From contig JAUNUP010000003.1 of assembly GCA_030538115.1 (NCBI GenBank), positions 1 to 64,000 of the forward strand: 64,000 nucleotides of DNA, in the 5' to 3' direction. Every line of letters begins with the position of its first letter. Within the stretch, counting starts at the first letter, position 1. Position numbers and translations under genes: made by a program. Of the stretch, positions 43,421 through 52,502 are shown piece by piece. Origin of the DNA: Dermatophilus congolensis. Lineage in GTDB: Bacteria; Actinomycetota; Actinomycetes; Actinomycetales; Dermatophilaceae. A model generated the notes under the pieces. The model was not told the origin of the DNA, did no database searches, and was given only the letters and a program-made list of their open reading frames with translations.

Positions 43421-43984
43421 CTACCCCGCAGACTCCGCAGCAACCGGCTGGAGGTCGACGATCGCGGCCCGGCCTCCGGAGTCGATTCGCACCACAGCGA
43501 TGGCGTGTCCACCGCGCATGGTTCGTTCGATCTCCAGTGCGCGGTCTTGCGGCACGAACCAGCTATCGATGCCGCAGGTCAGGGTCCAGCTGCGGTTCTC
43601 GCACCGGATGAACGGCCCGGAGGCGGGCGGCTCCGCGTCGATGGTCGTTCCCTTCCAGACGCCGTCTTTCGAGGATTCGTCGTGTACGAGGGGCACGAAA
43701 ACCGTCCCGACAGGTACCACCGTGTCGGTGCCGTCGGTCGTCATCCCAGCCGGCAACCCTGGATACCCGAGGACGACGTAAGAGCCCCTGAACGGGTCGA
43801 TCGGATCGACAGGCCCGACGAGCAGACGGTATTCGTCGCCCGTCAGGCGCGCGGAGAGCTGCGGCGCGACAGCCACCGCCACCAGGGCGACCTGCAACAC
43901 CAGCGCGGCGATGATCCAAACAATGCGGCGAGCACGCCCCGTGGACGGCGCCGGCTCGGCGGTGAAAGCAGTTTCGACGCTCAT
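43421..43984 (-). CDS. GDYXXLXY family membrane-anchored protein
   Basis: A 187-residue protein with an N-terminal transmembrane segment (IVWIIAALVLQVALVAVAVAP) and the family signature region GDEYRLLVGPVDPIDPFRGSYVVLGY, so the domain is probably outside the membrane. It starts at ATG 43984, overlapping the DUF2157 gene stop by four bases. DUF2157 and GDYXXLXY genes regularly occur as a pair. Their joint role is unknown. Confidence 0.87.
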   Translation of the reverse strand: MSVETAFTAEPAPSTGRARRIVWIIAALVLQVALVAVAVAPQLSARLTGDEYRLLVGPVDPIDPFRGSYVVLGYPGLPAGMTTDGTDTVVPVGTVFVPLVHDESSKDGVWKGTTIDAEPPASGPFIRCENRSWTLTCGIDSWFVPQDRALEIERTMRGGHAIAVVRIDSGGRAAIVDLQPVAAESAG

Positions 43985-45405
43985 CGACGCTCCTCCCCTT
44001 CGCCGGGAGCTTCGGAAGCCGCCGCGCGTTCGCGGCGTCGCGCGGCTCGGCGAGCCAGGAATCTGCGGATGCGGTCGGCCGCCAGGCCGGTCACCAGCAT
44101 CACCGCACCGACGGTCAAGAACAGGGTGGCGCCGGAGATGATCGGCGCGAATACCGCGAAGCTCTGGAACGTCGTGAACAGCACGAGCGCCGCGAGGGCG
44201 ATCGTCGTCAAGCCCGGCTCCTCTCGTCGCGACCCGAGCACCGCGAACCAGGCCACCGCCAGCAGGTAGGCGACGATGCTGGCGCCGGTGCGCGCCCACA
44301 CCTCCGGCGTCATGGAGGTCGGGTCGTACCCGAATCCCGCATTCGTCTCGGGTTGCCAGAACGCGAGCCCGGCCGCGAGTGCCGTGAGTACGAGCAGAAC
44401 CACGATCTCCAGCGACGCCCGCAGCGGACCACCAGAGCGAACAGGCTCGGAGCTGCTGGCGTCTCCGATCGCGCCTCGGGCGGCAGCCTCGCGTGCCTTG
44501 CGGCCTGCGCGGGTCGCCAGCACGACGCCGATGACCGCCGCGACGGCAGCGATGCCGCCGGTCCAGGCGAGCGTCGTCGTCCATGGCGACTCGAACGCCG
44601 GCCCCATGGGGATCGCCGCGATGAACAGCCCCACCAGGGCCATTGCCGCGGAGATGGCGCGCCATCCTGTCGAGAATCCCGGCCTCGCCACGTCGGGCCG
44701 CCCCCGGTGAGCGAGCGCGACGGAGGTCGTGACGATCGCACCCGCCATGGCGACGAGCGACGCCTCCGGCCCGCTGGCGATGTGCTGCCCTGTCTGCCAC
44801 GCGAACCAGGCCGTGGAGGCGATCAACCCGATGCCGAACGCCCCCCGTCCGCCGGTGGCGTAGGCGTACGCCAGCGCGCCCAGGCCCCAGAGGCCGACGA
44901 GATGCGGCTCGTAGGCGGGCACCTGCAGGCTCTGGGCAGCCTGGAAGATCACGGCGCCGAACGCTGCTGCCGACAACGTGCGACAGACCGCGGCAAGGCG
45001 ATCGGAGCGGAACGCCTCACCAGCGATGGCAAGCCCGAGCCACACGGCGGCGACGGCGCCGAGGCGCACCAACGGGTGCAACGTGTCGAGATTCGCCGCC
45101 ACCAGCCAGATGAGACCGATGGCCACGAACGTGACGCCGAGACCCGTGATGATCGCGAGAAGCTTGGCCCGGCTGTCGTTGCTGTATCGACGACGGATGG
45201 CACGCGCCTCGGAGCGCGTGATGAGGCCGTCGTTCTCCCAGGCAGCGAGTTCGGTCTCCAGCCAGCGCAACCTGGCTGCGGAGACGGCGCGAGTCCCCGT
45301 TCCCGGCTCGGTCAGAGCCCCGGTACCGTCCCGGCCACCTGAGCCGCGCGCCTCGCCCGAATCATGTTCGTCCGCACCCCCGCGCAGACCTGTTGTCGAA
45401 GACAT
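43981..45405 (-). CDS. DUF2157 multi-span membrane protein
   Basis: A 474-residue protein. DUF2157 covers about residues 45-190 (RRYSNDSRAKLLAIITGLGVTFVAIGLIWLVAANL) and about ten or more hydrophobic spans follow to the end, then a basic tail (RRERAAASEAPGEGEERR). The ATG at 45405 has GGAGGGGG seven bases upstream, which rules against the upstream GTG at 45426. It is coupled by four bases to the GDYXXLXY gene. Transport or sensing is possible; nothing in the sequence decides it. Confidence 0.87.
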   Translation of the reverse strand: MSSTTGLRGGADEHDSGEARGSGGRDGTGALTEPGTGTRAVSAARLRWLETELAAWENDGLITRSEARAIRRRYSNDSRAKLLAIITGLGVTFVAIGLIWLVAANLDTLHPLVRLGAVAAVWLGLAIAGEAFRSDRLAAVCRTLSAAAFGAVIFQAAQSLQVPAYEPHLVGLWGLGALAYAYATGGRGAFGIGLIASTAWFAWQTGQHIASGPEASLVAMAGAIVTTSVALAHRGRPDVARPGFSTGWRAISAAMALVGLFIAAIPMGPAFESPWTTTLAWTGGIAAVAAVIGVVLATRAGRKAREAAARGAIGDASSSEPVRSGGPLRASLEIVVLLVLTALAAGLAFWQPETNAGFGYDPTSMTPEVWARTGASIVAYLLAVAWFAVLGSRREEPGLTTIALAALVLFTTFQSFAVFAPIISGATLFLTVGAVMLVTGLAADRIRRFLARRAARRRERAAASEAPGEGEERR

Positions 45406-45503
45406 CGATGTCCCCCTCCCAGACACCAGTCTGACGCGTCGGGGGCGTGTCTACCAGCACCGATAGGTAGCGATCCGGTTTCTCTGAGGACTCGATAGTC
45501 GCA

Positions 45504-46151
45504 TCAGCGGTCGAGGCAGGTGCAGACGCAGGCCTTGTTACCTTCGGCGTCTTCGAGAACGGTGAACGACGGGGCGCGGTCGTCACTGACAAGGCGACCA
45601 CCTGCGTCGATGGCCGCCGCGATGCGCTCGTCGGCGATGTCGTGGGGCAGCCACAGATCGACGTGGAAGCGTTGCCGGGGCGTCTCGTTCGGCTCGGTCG
45701 CTTGGAACCACAGCGTCGGCACCCGCCCTCCCTTGTCGACGATTTCGTCGCCGGAGAGCGAGTCGGCCTTTCCAGTGAGCAGCACCGACCAGAACGGTGC
45801 CACAGCAGCGAGATCGGCGGTGTCGAGCGCGAGGTCGAACACCGCGACGGCATGGGGCTGCGCCTGCACGCCCATCCCCGCCGCGATCTCGGTGACGCGG
45901 CGGGCGAGCTTGAGGTCGCGGCCGGTGATGCGGCCGACGTCGTGGCTGACCAGCGAGAGGTCGACGTGGGGGTAGGTCAGCGTGATGTCGGGGTGGTGGT
46001 TCGCCTCCTCCGCCGCGTCGGTGACGGCGGTGACGAACTCGAGCCCTTTGGTGAATGACTTTGTGCGGTAACGCGTGTGGAGCTTGCCGGAGAGGAGCCG
46101 CCAGTCATCGAGACCTGCATCGAGGATGTCGCGAACGGTCAACGTAGCCAT
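45504..46151 (-). CDS. Pterin-4a-carbinolamine dehydratase fused to VOC domain
   Basis: A 215-residue fusion. The first about 95 residues are a dehydratase-type PCD domain with EEANHHPDITLTYPHVDLSL and a later SHDVGRITGRDLKLA, matching the E-x3-H-H-P active-site pattern. The second half, from AVAVFDLALD, resembles a VOC domain ending with FTVLEDAEGNKACVC. PCD normally recycles hydroxylated pterin after aromatic hydroxylation, or acts as a regulator. No pterin-dependent hydroxylase is near. The ATG at 46151 begins the domain; an upstream in-frame start would add a low-quality leader overlapping the neighbour. Confidence 0.83.
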   Translation of the reverse strand: MATLTVRDILDAGLDDWRLLSGKLHTRYRTKSFTKGLEFVTAVTDAAEEANHHPDITLTYPHVDLSLVSHDVGRITGRDLKLARRVTEIAAGMGVQAQPHAVAVFDLALDTADLAAVAPFWSVLLTGKADSLSGDEIVDKGGRVPTLWFQATEPNETPRQRFHVDLWLPHDIADERIAAAIDAGGRLVSDDRAPSFTVLEDAEGNKACVCTCLDR

Positions 46152-46293
46152 GCCCCATGCTGGCATCAGGCCTGTCCGGCCGCACCCCGCACGCGAACTC
46201 GCGCCACGAAGACATGTGAAGTCTCGCCGCCTTCCGCAAAGTAGCAGGTCGCGAAAACGGTCGAAGAGAGTTGTCATGCGTCCGGGGGCGCCG

Positions 46294-46647
46294 TCAATCG
46301 CCTTCCAGAATTTCCGCCAACACTCGTGCTTGGTTGTGTTGTTCGTCTTTCGCCGAATACACGAGCGTGATGTCGTGGTGGTTGTGTAGCGAGCGCAGGT
46401 GTTGCAGGGCCTCGTGTGGCTCGCCCTCGGCCAGTTCTGCGCGATAGCGGCGCGCGAATTCCTCGTACTTCTCCGGGTCGTGCGCGAACCACTTGCGCAG
46501 TTCGGTCGACGGGGCGATGTCTTTGAGCCATTCGTCGACGTGCAGGTCTGCCTTCTTGATGCCGCGTGGCCACACTCTGTCGACGAGTACACGCGTCGTG
46601 CGGTCTTTGCCGCCGAGGTCGTAGGCGCGTGCGATCGTCACCTTCAT
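46294..46647 (-). CDS. DUF488 family protein
   Basis: A 117-residue protein with the DUF488 pattern: [38 protein letters not shown] and [18 protein letters not shown]. It starts four bases inside the end of the ctaD gene, so it is translated from the same transcript. DUF488 proteins are widespread and of unknown role. Confidence 0.9.
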   Translation of the reverse strand: MKVTIARAYDLGGKDRTTRVLVDRVWPRGIKKADLHVDEWLKDIAPSTELRKWFAHDPEKYEEFARRYRAELAEGEPHEALQHLRSLHNHHDITLVYSAKDEQHNQARVLAEILEGD

Positions 46648-48383
46648 GTGGTCTCACCCGACTTCGTGTCGTGCTCGAGTTCGCTGAGCACGTTTCGGTC
46701 GGGCCCGACGGCGGCCTCCGCGGTCGCCAGTGCGGCGGCGTGATGGAGGTCGAACGCGGGCCGCTCCGAGCGGATACGCGGGATCGAGACGAAGTTGTGG
46801 CGCGGCGGCGGGCACGAGGTCGCCCATTCGAGCGAGGCCCCGTATCCCCACGGGTCGTCGCTCGTCACCATGGGCGCCTTTCTCCACGTGATCCAGACGT
46901 TGTAGAGGAACGGCAGGGTCGAGAGGCCGAGCAGCATCGCGAACGAACTGGAGATGATGTTCATCGTCGTGAACCCGTCTTCGACGAGGTAGTCGCCATA
47001 CCGACGCGGCATGCCCTGCATTCCGAGCACGTGCTGGATGAGGAAGGTGCCCTGGAATCCGATGAACAGCATCCAGAAGTGCAGCTTGCCCAGCTTCTCG
47101 TTCAGCATCTTTCCGGTGAATTTCGGCCACCAGAAGTAGTAGCCCGAGAACATCGCGAACACGACGGTGCCGAAGACGGTGTAGTGGAAGTGGGCGACCA
47201 CGAAGTACGTGTCGGTGACGTGGAAGTCGAGCGCCGGCGACGAGAGGACCACGCCGGTCAGCCCGCCGAACAAGAACGTCACGAGAAAACCGAGCGCCCA
47301 CACCATGGGGGTCTCGAAGGTGAGTTGTCCGCCCCACATGGTGCCGATCCAGTTGAAGAACTTCACGCCCGTCGGCACGGCGATGAGCATGCTCATGATC
47401 GCGAAGAAGGGCAGCAGAACCGCTCCTGTCGCGTACATGTGGTGCGCCCATACGGTGGCGGAGAGGGCCGCGATCGCGACCGTCGCGAAGATGAGCCCCT
47501 TGTAGCCGAACAGCGGTTTGCGGCTGAACACGGGCAGCACTTCACTGATGATGCCGAAGAACGGCAGGGCGATGATGTAGACCTCGGGGTGCCCGAAGAA
47601 CCAGAAGAGGTGCTGGTAGAGAATCGGGCCGCTGTGTGACGGATCGTAGATGTGCATTCCGTAGAGCCGATCACCCGCCAGCGCGACCCAGGCAGCCGTG
47701 AGCACCGGAAAGGCCATGAGCAGCAGCACCGCGGTGATGAGAACGGTCCAGGTGAACAGCGGCATCCGAAACATCATCATTCCGGGAGCACGCAGGCACA
47801 CGATCGTGGTGATGAAGTTGACGGAGCCGAGGATCGACCCGAATCCGGCCAGCGCCAGCCCGAGGATCCACAGGTCGCCGCCGAGTCCGGGTGAATAGGT
47901 CGCGTTCGACAGGGGCGTATAAGCGAACCAACCGAAGGCCGCCGCGCCTCCGGGCGTGAGAAAACCACCGACCGCCATCAATCCCCCGAACAAGTAGAGC
48001 CAATACGAGAGGGCGTTCAGGCGGGGAAAGGCGACATCGGGCGCCCCGATCTGCAGGGGGACGATCGCATTGGCGAAGCCGGCGAACAGCGGGGTCGCAA
48101 AGAGCAACAACATGATCGAGCCGTGCATGGTGAACATCTGATTGAACTGTTGGAGGTTCTGCACGACCTGCAGGCCGGGCGCGAACAGTTCGAGCCGGAT
48201 GATCATCGCGAGCAGGCCACCCAGCATGAAGAACGCGAACGTGGTCGCGAAGTACATGTTGCCGATGACCTTGTGGTCGGTGGTCGTGATGAGGTTGAGC
48301 ACCCAGCGGCCGCGTCCGGTAGGCCTTTTCGGATGCGCGGAGGTCGAGTGTTCTGACTGTGCTTCGAGGGCGGTGAGGCTCAT
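46644..48383 (-). CDS. ctaD: Cytochrome c oxidase subunit I
   Basis: A 579-residue heme-copper oxidase catalytic subunit, probably twelve transmembrane spans. [17 protein letters not shown] carries the copper-B histidine and tyrosine and [13 protein letters not shown] and [15 protein letters not shown] segments hold the heme a and a3 ligands. The start ATG 48383 ([15 protein letters not shown]) is chosen over a TTG 36 bases upstream. The usual ctaC, ctaE and ctaF genes are absent here and the next gene is DUF488, so this could be a second copy with the others elsewhere. It is divergent from the cyclophilin gene. Confidence 0.93.
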   Translation of the reverse strand: MSLTALEAQSEHSTSAHPKRPTGRGRWVLNLITTTDHKVIGNMYFATTFAFFMLGGLLAMIIRLELFAPGLQVVQNLQQFNQMFTMHGSIMLLLFATPLFAGFANAIVPLQIGAPDVAFPRLNALSYWLYLFGGLMAVGGFLTPGGAAAFGWFAYTPLSNATYSPGLGGDLWILGLALAGFGSILGSVNFITTIVCLRAPGMMMFRMPLFTWTVLITAVLLLMAFPVLTAAWVALAGDRLYGMHIYDPSHSGPILYQHLFWFFGHPEVYIIALPFFGIISEVLPVFSRKPLFGYKGLIFATVAIAALSATVWAHHMYATGAVLLPFFAIMSMLIAVPTGVKFFNWIGTMWGGQLTFETPMVWALGFLVTFLFGGLTGVVLSSPALDFHVTDTYFVVAHFHYTVFGTVVFAMFSGYYFWWPKFTGKMLNEKLGKLHFWMLFIGFQGTFLIQHVLGMQGMPRRYGDYLVEDGFTTMNIISSSFAMLLGLSTLPFLYNVWITWRKAPMVTSDDPWGYGASLEWATSCPPPRHNFVSIPRIRSERPAFDLHHAAALATAEAAVGPDRNVLSELEHDTKSGETT

Positions 48384-48560
48384 GGCAACCGGCCTTTCGC
48401 AGGCGCAGCTCGGTAACAACCCATGTTTTTACAGGTGCAACCGTGTTTATTGACCGTACGCCTCGCCTACCGAGGTGTCCAGAGCAACCGAGGTCACGAA
48501 TCCGACTCCCTCCCGGGCGCGCTGCCCCGCACGCCGTGCGACCTCCCCTACGGTGGTCAA

Positions 48561-49259
48561 ATGCGTCGTACTCCTGCTCTCGCCATTTCCTCACTTCTTC
48601 TCGTGGGTCTCGCGGCCTGCGGCTCTAACAGCCAGCCGGCCGCCTCCCCCACCACCGACGGAGCCACTGCCGCCGAGACCGCCAGCGCGGCCCCCACGCC
48701 GGTGAAGCCCGTCTGCCCGCCCGCGGCCGGTGCTGAGACCCGCACGATCCTGTTCACCGAGGCGCCGCCGAAGTGCATCGACGACGCCAAGACCTACACG
48801 GCCGAGTTCACCACCGACGCAGGCGCGTTCACGGTTGCTCTCGATGCGAAGAAGGCCCCGGCCACGGTCAACAATTTCGTCTTTCTCGCCCGCCACAAGT
48901 TCTACGACGGCGTGATCTTCCACCGCGTCATCCAGGGCTTCATGAACCAGGGCGGCGACCCCGAGGGCACCGGCATGGGCGGCCCCGGCTACACCATCCC
49001 CGACGAGTTCCCCAAGGCCGGCGAGTACGAGATCGGCTCGATCGCGATGGCCAACACCGGCCAGCCGAACTCCGGCGGTAGCCAGTTCTTCATCGTCACC
49101 GGCGACGCGGGCGTGCAACTGCAGCCCCAGTACACGCTGTTCGGCAAGGTCACACAGGGCATGGATGCCGTGAAGAAGATCGAGGCCGACGGCTCCGCCG
49201 CCGACGGCCCGCCTGCCACGGTGCACACCATCGAGAAGGTGACGATCACCGAGAAGTGA
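48561..49259 (+). CDS. Peptidyl-prolyl isomerase (cyclophilin) lipoprotein
   Basis: A 232-residue lipoprotein with lipobox LVGLAACGS after a basic start, then an alanine/threonine/proline linker, then a cyclophilin domain: APATVNNFVFLARHKFYDGVIFHRVIQGFMNQGGDP and GSIAMANTGQPNSGGSQFFI. It assists folding of exported proteins outside the membrane. The first candidate start is 48423, but the ATG at 48561 gives the expected signal peptide. A clear hairpin terminator follows. Confidence 0.92.
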   Translation: MRRTPALAISSLLLVGLAACGSNSQPAASPTTDGATAAETASAAPTPVKPVCPPAAGAETRTILFTEAPPKCIDDAKTYTAEFTTDAGAFTVALDAKKAPATVNNFVFLARHKFYDGVIFHRVIQGFMNQGGDPEGTGMGGPGYTIPDEFPKAGEYEIGSIAMANTGQPNSGGSQFFIVTGDAGVQLQPQYTLFGKVTQGMDAVKKIEADGSAADGPPATVHTIEKVTITEK

Positions 49260-49267
49260 TCGGCATT

Positions 49268-49301
49268 AAGGCGGGTCGCGTCGGGTGACGCGGCCCGCCT
49301 T
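49268..49301 (+). terminator. Hairpin terminator after the cyclophilin gene
   Basis: AAGGCGGG-T-CGCG (49268-49280) pairs with CGCG-G-CCCGCCTT (49289-49301) around an 8-base loop, 9 bases after the stop at 49259. Confidence 0.7.
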
Positions 49302-49354
49302 CGTCGCATCCCGGCGTCCCACGCGTCATGGTTGTCGCGGGATCGCGATTGAGG

Positions 49355-49798
49355 TCACTCCTCGCCGGTGACGCGCCCTCGCATCCGTTTGGTGTCGCCC
49401 CGCTGACGTTTACCGCGAAGCCGACGCGCCTGTGACCCGCGCGTCGGCTTCGTCGCGCGGCGCTTCGGCGGATCGGGGGCCAGCGCCTCCCGGAGGCGGG
49501 CCGCCAGCCGATCCCGCGCCGCCACCCTGTTGCGGTACTGGGCGCGGTTCTCGGCGGCGACGATCGTGACGACCTCACCGAGCGCCGCGACGACGCGCGC
49601 CCGCTGCTTCGGCGTGAACGAGCGGGCCGCGGTGACGTCTAGCACCAGCTCGACACGGCTGTCCGTCGTGTTGACGCCCTGCCCGCCCGGCCCCGACGCC
49701 TTCGAGAACCGCTCGCTCAGGTCAGAGGCGACGACCACCAACCCCCGCGGGATGCCGGGGCCCGGTGGTACGACGAGATCGTCGCCGGGGGCGCTCAG
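49355..49798 (-). CDS. ArfB/YaeJ-like release factor with probable CTG start
   Basis: A 147-residue release-factor-like protein expected to free stalled ribosomes. The GGQ motif lies in SKASGPGGQGVNTTDSRVEL and the C-terminus is long and basic (RRLRGKRQRGDTKRMRGRV), as in ArfB. The only ATG/GTG/TTG start is TTG at 49741, giving 128 residues, but the family N-terminal segment (DLVVPPGPGIPR) is encoded in-frame just upstream. Extending back reaches CTG at 49796-49798, with GAGG ten bases before and overlapping the stop of the monooxygenase gene by four bases, so CTG is the favoured start. Confidence 0.8.
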   Translation of the reverse strand: MSAPGDDLVVPPGPGIPRGLVVVASDLSERFSKASGPGGQGVNTTDSRVELVLDVTAARSFTPKQRARVVAALGEVVTIVAAENRAQYRNRVAARDRLAARLREALAPDPPKRRATKPTRGSQARRLRGKRQRGDTKRMRGRVTGEE

Positions 49799-50103
49799 AG
49801 CGCGATGTCCTCGATGAGCGTGTGCATCTCGACCGACGAGGGGGCCTGCATACCGACGGCCTGGTCGTCGGAGTGGGAGGCCTTGAACGAGTCGGACTTC
49901 AGCCAGGCCTGGAAGTCGGCCTTGGAGTCGAACTCCATGGTCGAGACGTAGGGCAGGCCGTCACGCTCGGGACGCTGCAGGGTGACGCGGTGCAGGCCGG
50001 GCACGCCCGCGAGCGTGGTGCGCATGCTGTCGATGAAGACCTTCTCGAAAGCCTCCGCCTGGTCGGTGGCAGGCTCGATGCGGTTGGACACGATGAACAT
50101 CAA
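49795..50103 (-). CDS. IsdG-like antibiotic-biosynthesis monooxygenase (heme-degrading)
   Basis: A 102-residue ABM-fold protein. The residues Asn7, Trp67 and His77 fall exactly at the catalytic triad numbering known for IsdG of Staphylococcus, and the strands VSNRIEPA, MEFDSKADFQAWLKSD and SVEMHTLIE match that fold. It would open the heme ring in an iron-acquisition setting. It is coupled to the following ArfB-like gene by overlap but functionally unrelated. No heme transporter is near. Other ABM activities remain possible. Confidence 0.83.
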   Translation of the reverse strand: MMFIVSNRIEPATDQAEAFEKVFIDSMRTTLAGVPGLHRVTLQRPERDGLPYVSTMEFDSKADFQAWLKSDSFKASHSDDQAVGMQAPSSVEMHTLIEDIAL

Positions 50104-50172
50104 CGGATCTCCTATCCGAACGTCCGGTGGGGCTCGCGCCAGACTAAGGCACGAGGCTCATGCCGAGCTGAA

Positions 50173-50742
50173 TCAGTCGGTGCCCTTGACCAGGGCGGAG
50201 ACGGCGCGGAAGTGCTCGTCAGCGCTCGTGTTGAGCCATTCGAACGCGGCCATCTCTGTGGTGACGACCTTCGCGCCGGAGTCGCTGAGCCGCCTCATCG
50301 CGGCCTTGCGGTCGCCGGGTCGCCGGGAGCCGCTCGCATCTGAGAGCACCCAGACGGTGCGCCCGGCCTCGAGCAGCCCGAGGGCGGTCTGCATGAGGCA
50401 CACGTGCGCCTCGCAGCCGCCGATCACGACCTCCGCGTCGGGCCGCAGGGCATCGAGCTGAGCGATCAGGCCGTCTTCACAAGCACCGAAGGCGAGCTTG
50501 TCGACCACGGCGTCGCAGCGGGAGGCGATGGCGTCGACGTTCGCGCCGAGCTTGTCGGGGTTCTGCGCGGTCGCGACCACGGGCACCCCGAGTTCGCCCG
50601 CGACGGAGGCGAGAAAGGCCGCGCGGCGGGTCACGCGTTCGCGGTCGTAGATCGCGGGCATGAGCCTCGCTTGGTAGTCAATGAGAACGAGCACGCTGTG
50701 CTCCGCCGACATCCGCAGGTGACGATCGCGCTCGGTGGTCAT
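50173..50742 (-). CDS. Isochorismatase-family cysteine hydrolase
   Basis: A 189-residue hydrolase with the family triad: Asp22 in LVLIDYQ, Lys82 in VVDKLAFGA and Cys115 in CEAHVCLMQT. Members act on isochorismate, nicotinamide or small amides. The substrate cannot be fixed from sequence. The start at 50742 fits the family. It is 69 bases upstream of the monooxygenase gene with the same orientation. Confidence 0.87.
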   Translation of the reverse strand: MTTERDRHLRMSAEHSVLVLIDYQARLMPAIYDRERVTRRAAFLASVAGELGVPVVATAQNPDKLGANVDAIASRCDAVVDKLAFGACEDGLIAQLDALRPDAEVVIGGCEAHVCLMQTALGLLEAGRTVWVLSDASGSRRPGDRKAAMRRLSDSGAKVVTTEMAAFEWLNTSADEHFRAVSALVKGTD

Positions 50743-50839
50743 GGTTGTCCTCGATTCATCGCTGGTGCGCCGGGCCGGTCGCTGTGTGCGCCGCGCGCCC
50801 GGAGCCTTGGATCGACTCTTCTACACCTGCGCCCGCGTG

Positions 50840-51196
50840 TCAGCGCTTCTTGGCTCGTTGCTGCTCGACTCGCATGTCGAGCACGCGCGTCAGCAGGTCG
50901 ACGGGTAGCGGCCGGTCGAGCGGCAACTGGATCGCGCCCTTGCTGCGTTTGAGCCCGAGCGCATCGGCCTCCTCGGCGACGAGCGCCACACCGTCGGCGC
51001 CCGGGTAGAACCCCACGTGATGCTTGCCTGCCGCGAAGTGCACGAGGTTGCCGTTGAGCTTGTACGTGGGCATGCCCCACGAGAGCGCCTCGGTCGTCTC
51101 TTCGGGCACGCGAGCCTCGATGAGGGCACGCAGCTCGTTCATGAGTCGCAGGTGCTCGCCGTCGTGCTCTGCGAGGTAGTCGTCGATGACGCTCAT
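50840..51196 (-). CDS. DUF1801 (YdhG-type) small protein
   Basis: A 118-residue protein matching the DUF1801 fold (SWGMPTYKLNGNLVHFAAGKHHVGFYPG and KGAIQLPLDRPLPVDLL), which is often named iron chaperone by weak homology. The ATG at 51196 begins the family (MSVIDDYLAEHDGEHL); the long upstream in-frame extension runs through other genes' antisense. Function in this organism is unknown. Confidence 0.88.
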   Translation of the reverse strand: MSVIDDYLAEHDGEHLRLMNELRALIEARVPEETTEALSWGMPTYKLNGNLVHFAAGKHHVGFYPGADGVALVAEEADALGLKRSKGAIQLPLDRPLPVDLLTRVLDMRVEQQRAKKR

Positions 51197-51294
51197 GTCA
51201 CAACGGTGACCGATGCGGTCGGCCCTGGGCAAGCCGCCCGGGGCGCGGCCGCGAGGGAAGCGCCGCGGACAGTCATCCCGCACCCATCCCACGG

Positions 51295-52302
51295 TCATCC
51301 GACGGCCGCGACCGAGGCGGATTCTGGCTGGGCATCGGCTGCCTGCACGAGCACGACCCCCGCGAGCACCGCGAGCGCGCCGAGGCCCTGGATGAGGGTG
51401 AGCGCCTGGCCGAGCATGATCCACGAGATGACCGCCGCGAACAGCACCTCGGAGAGGCCGAGAAAGCTCGCCTTGCGCGACCCGAGGCGGCGCACGGCCA
51501 GGGCGCCGAAGACATACGCCACGACAGCGGCACCCAGGCCCAGGCCTGCTGCCGGGAGCCACCACGCGGCCTCGCCACCACCGAAAGGCACCTGCGCGAA
51601 CGTCGCCCGCACTGGCAGCAGGCCGAGTGCCGCGAGAACCGCACACGTGACGAACCCGATGCTCAGGCCGCCACCGGCAAGCGTGAGCATCGGCACCGGC
51701 CTGCGGTGCGGGTGCGCCTCCGCGAGCCTGAAGAAGCACGCCAGGCACACCGCACCCGCGGCCGCGAACACGAGACCCAACGGGCGCACGTCGCCTGACA
51801 CACCGCCTCCGCCGACGACGCCGATCACGAGCGCGAGCCCGACGACCGCCAGGGCCGCACCAGCGAACACCCGCCCCGGGGGCCGGATGCCGGTGCGCAG
51901 CCACGACCACGCGACCAGCAGCACCGGGGCCGTGAACTCGATGAGAAGCACGATCGCCACCGGCGCGTACTGGATGCCGTAGTAGAAGAACACCTGCACC
52001 CCCGCCACCCCGAGGATGCCGTAGATGAGCAGGTCGACGACCCAGGAGCGGGCGTCCCGCCGAGTCGGGCGCGCCGCCCGCCACGCGAGGATCGCCGGGA
52101 CGATCAACAACACCGTCGCGATGCCGGTGCGCACCATCGTGGTGGCGACGGGCGACCAGCCGCCGTCGGCGAGCGCCTTGCCGAACGGACCCGCGAGGCT
52201 GAACCCCAGCGATGAAGCGAGTCCGAACAGGATGCCGACGCCCCCCATCCGCGCGGCGCGGGGAGGCTCGACGGGCGTGGAGACAGATTCGTGAGGTGAC
52301 AT
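51295..52302 (-). CDS. EamA-family drug/metabolite transporter
   Basis: A 335-residue membrane protein with ten spans arranged as two EamA repeats. The first repeat opens GVGILFGLASSLGFSLAGPF and the second GLVFAAAGAVCLACFF. The ATG at 52302 (MSPHESVSTPVEPP) begins the family protein; an upstream in-frame codon adds 40 residues that look non-coding. Members export metabolites or amino acids. It is divergent from the secreted DUF2202 gene across 200 bases. Confidence 0.9.
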   Translation of the reverse strand: MSPHESVSTPVEPPRAARMGGVGILFGLASSLGFSLAGPFGKALADGGWSPVATTMVRTGIATVLLIVPAILAWRAARPTRRDARSWVVDLLIYGILGVAGVQVFFYYGIQYAPVAIVLLIEFTAPVLLVAWSWLRTGIRPPGRVFAGAALAVVGLALVIGVVGGGGVSGDVRPLGLVFAAAGAVCLACFFRLAEAHPHRRPVPMLTLAGGGLSIGFVTCAVLAALGLLPVRATFAQVPFGGGEAAWWLPAAGLGLGAAVVAYVFGALAVRRLGSRKASFLGLSEVLFAAVISWIMLGQALTLIQGLGALAVLAGVVLVQAADAQPESASVAAVG

Positions 52303-52502
52303 CGCAGCCGGACCATACCCCCTCCGACTCACGCGCACCCTCACCCCGAGGTCGTCATTGCCGGGGCGGAGGGGGCGCGGAACTTCACGGAAGCTACACA
52401 CTCGCCCGCCGAGGGGCTTCACACCCGTGCGAGTGAATGGAGTTGCCCGGGAGCCCTACCCGGGCATCCCCCAACCGCGTCATACGCACAAAGGAGCATC
52501 TG

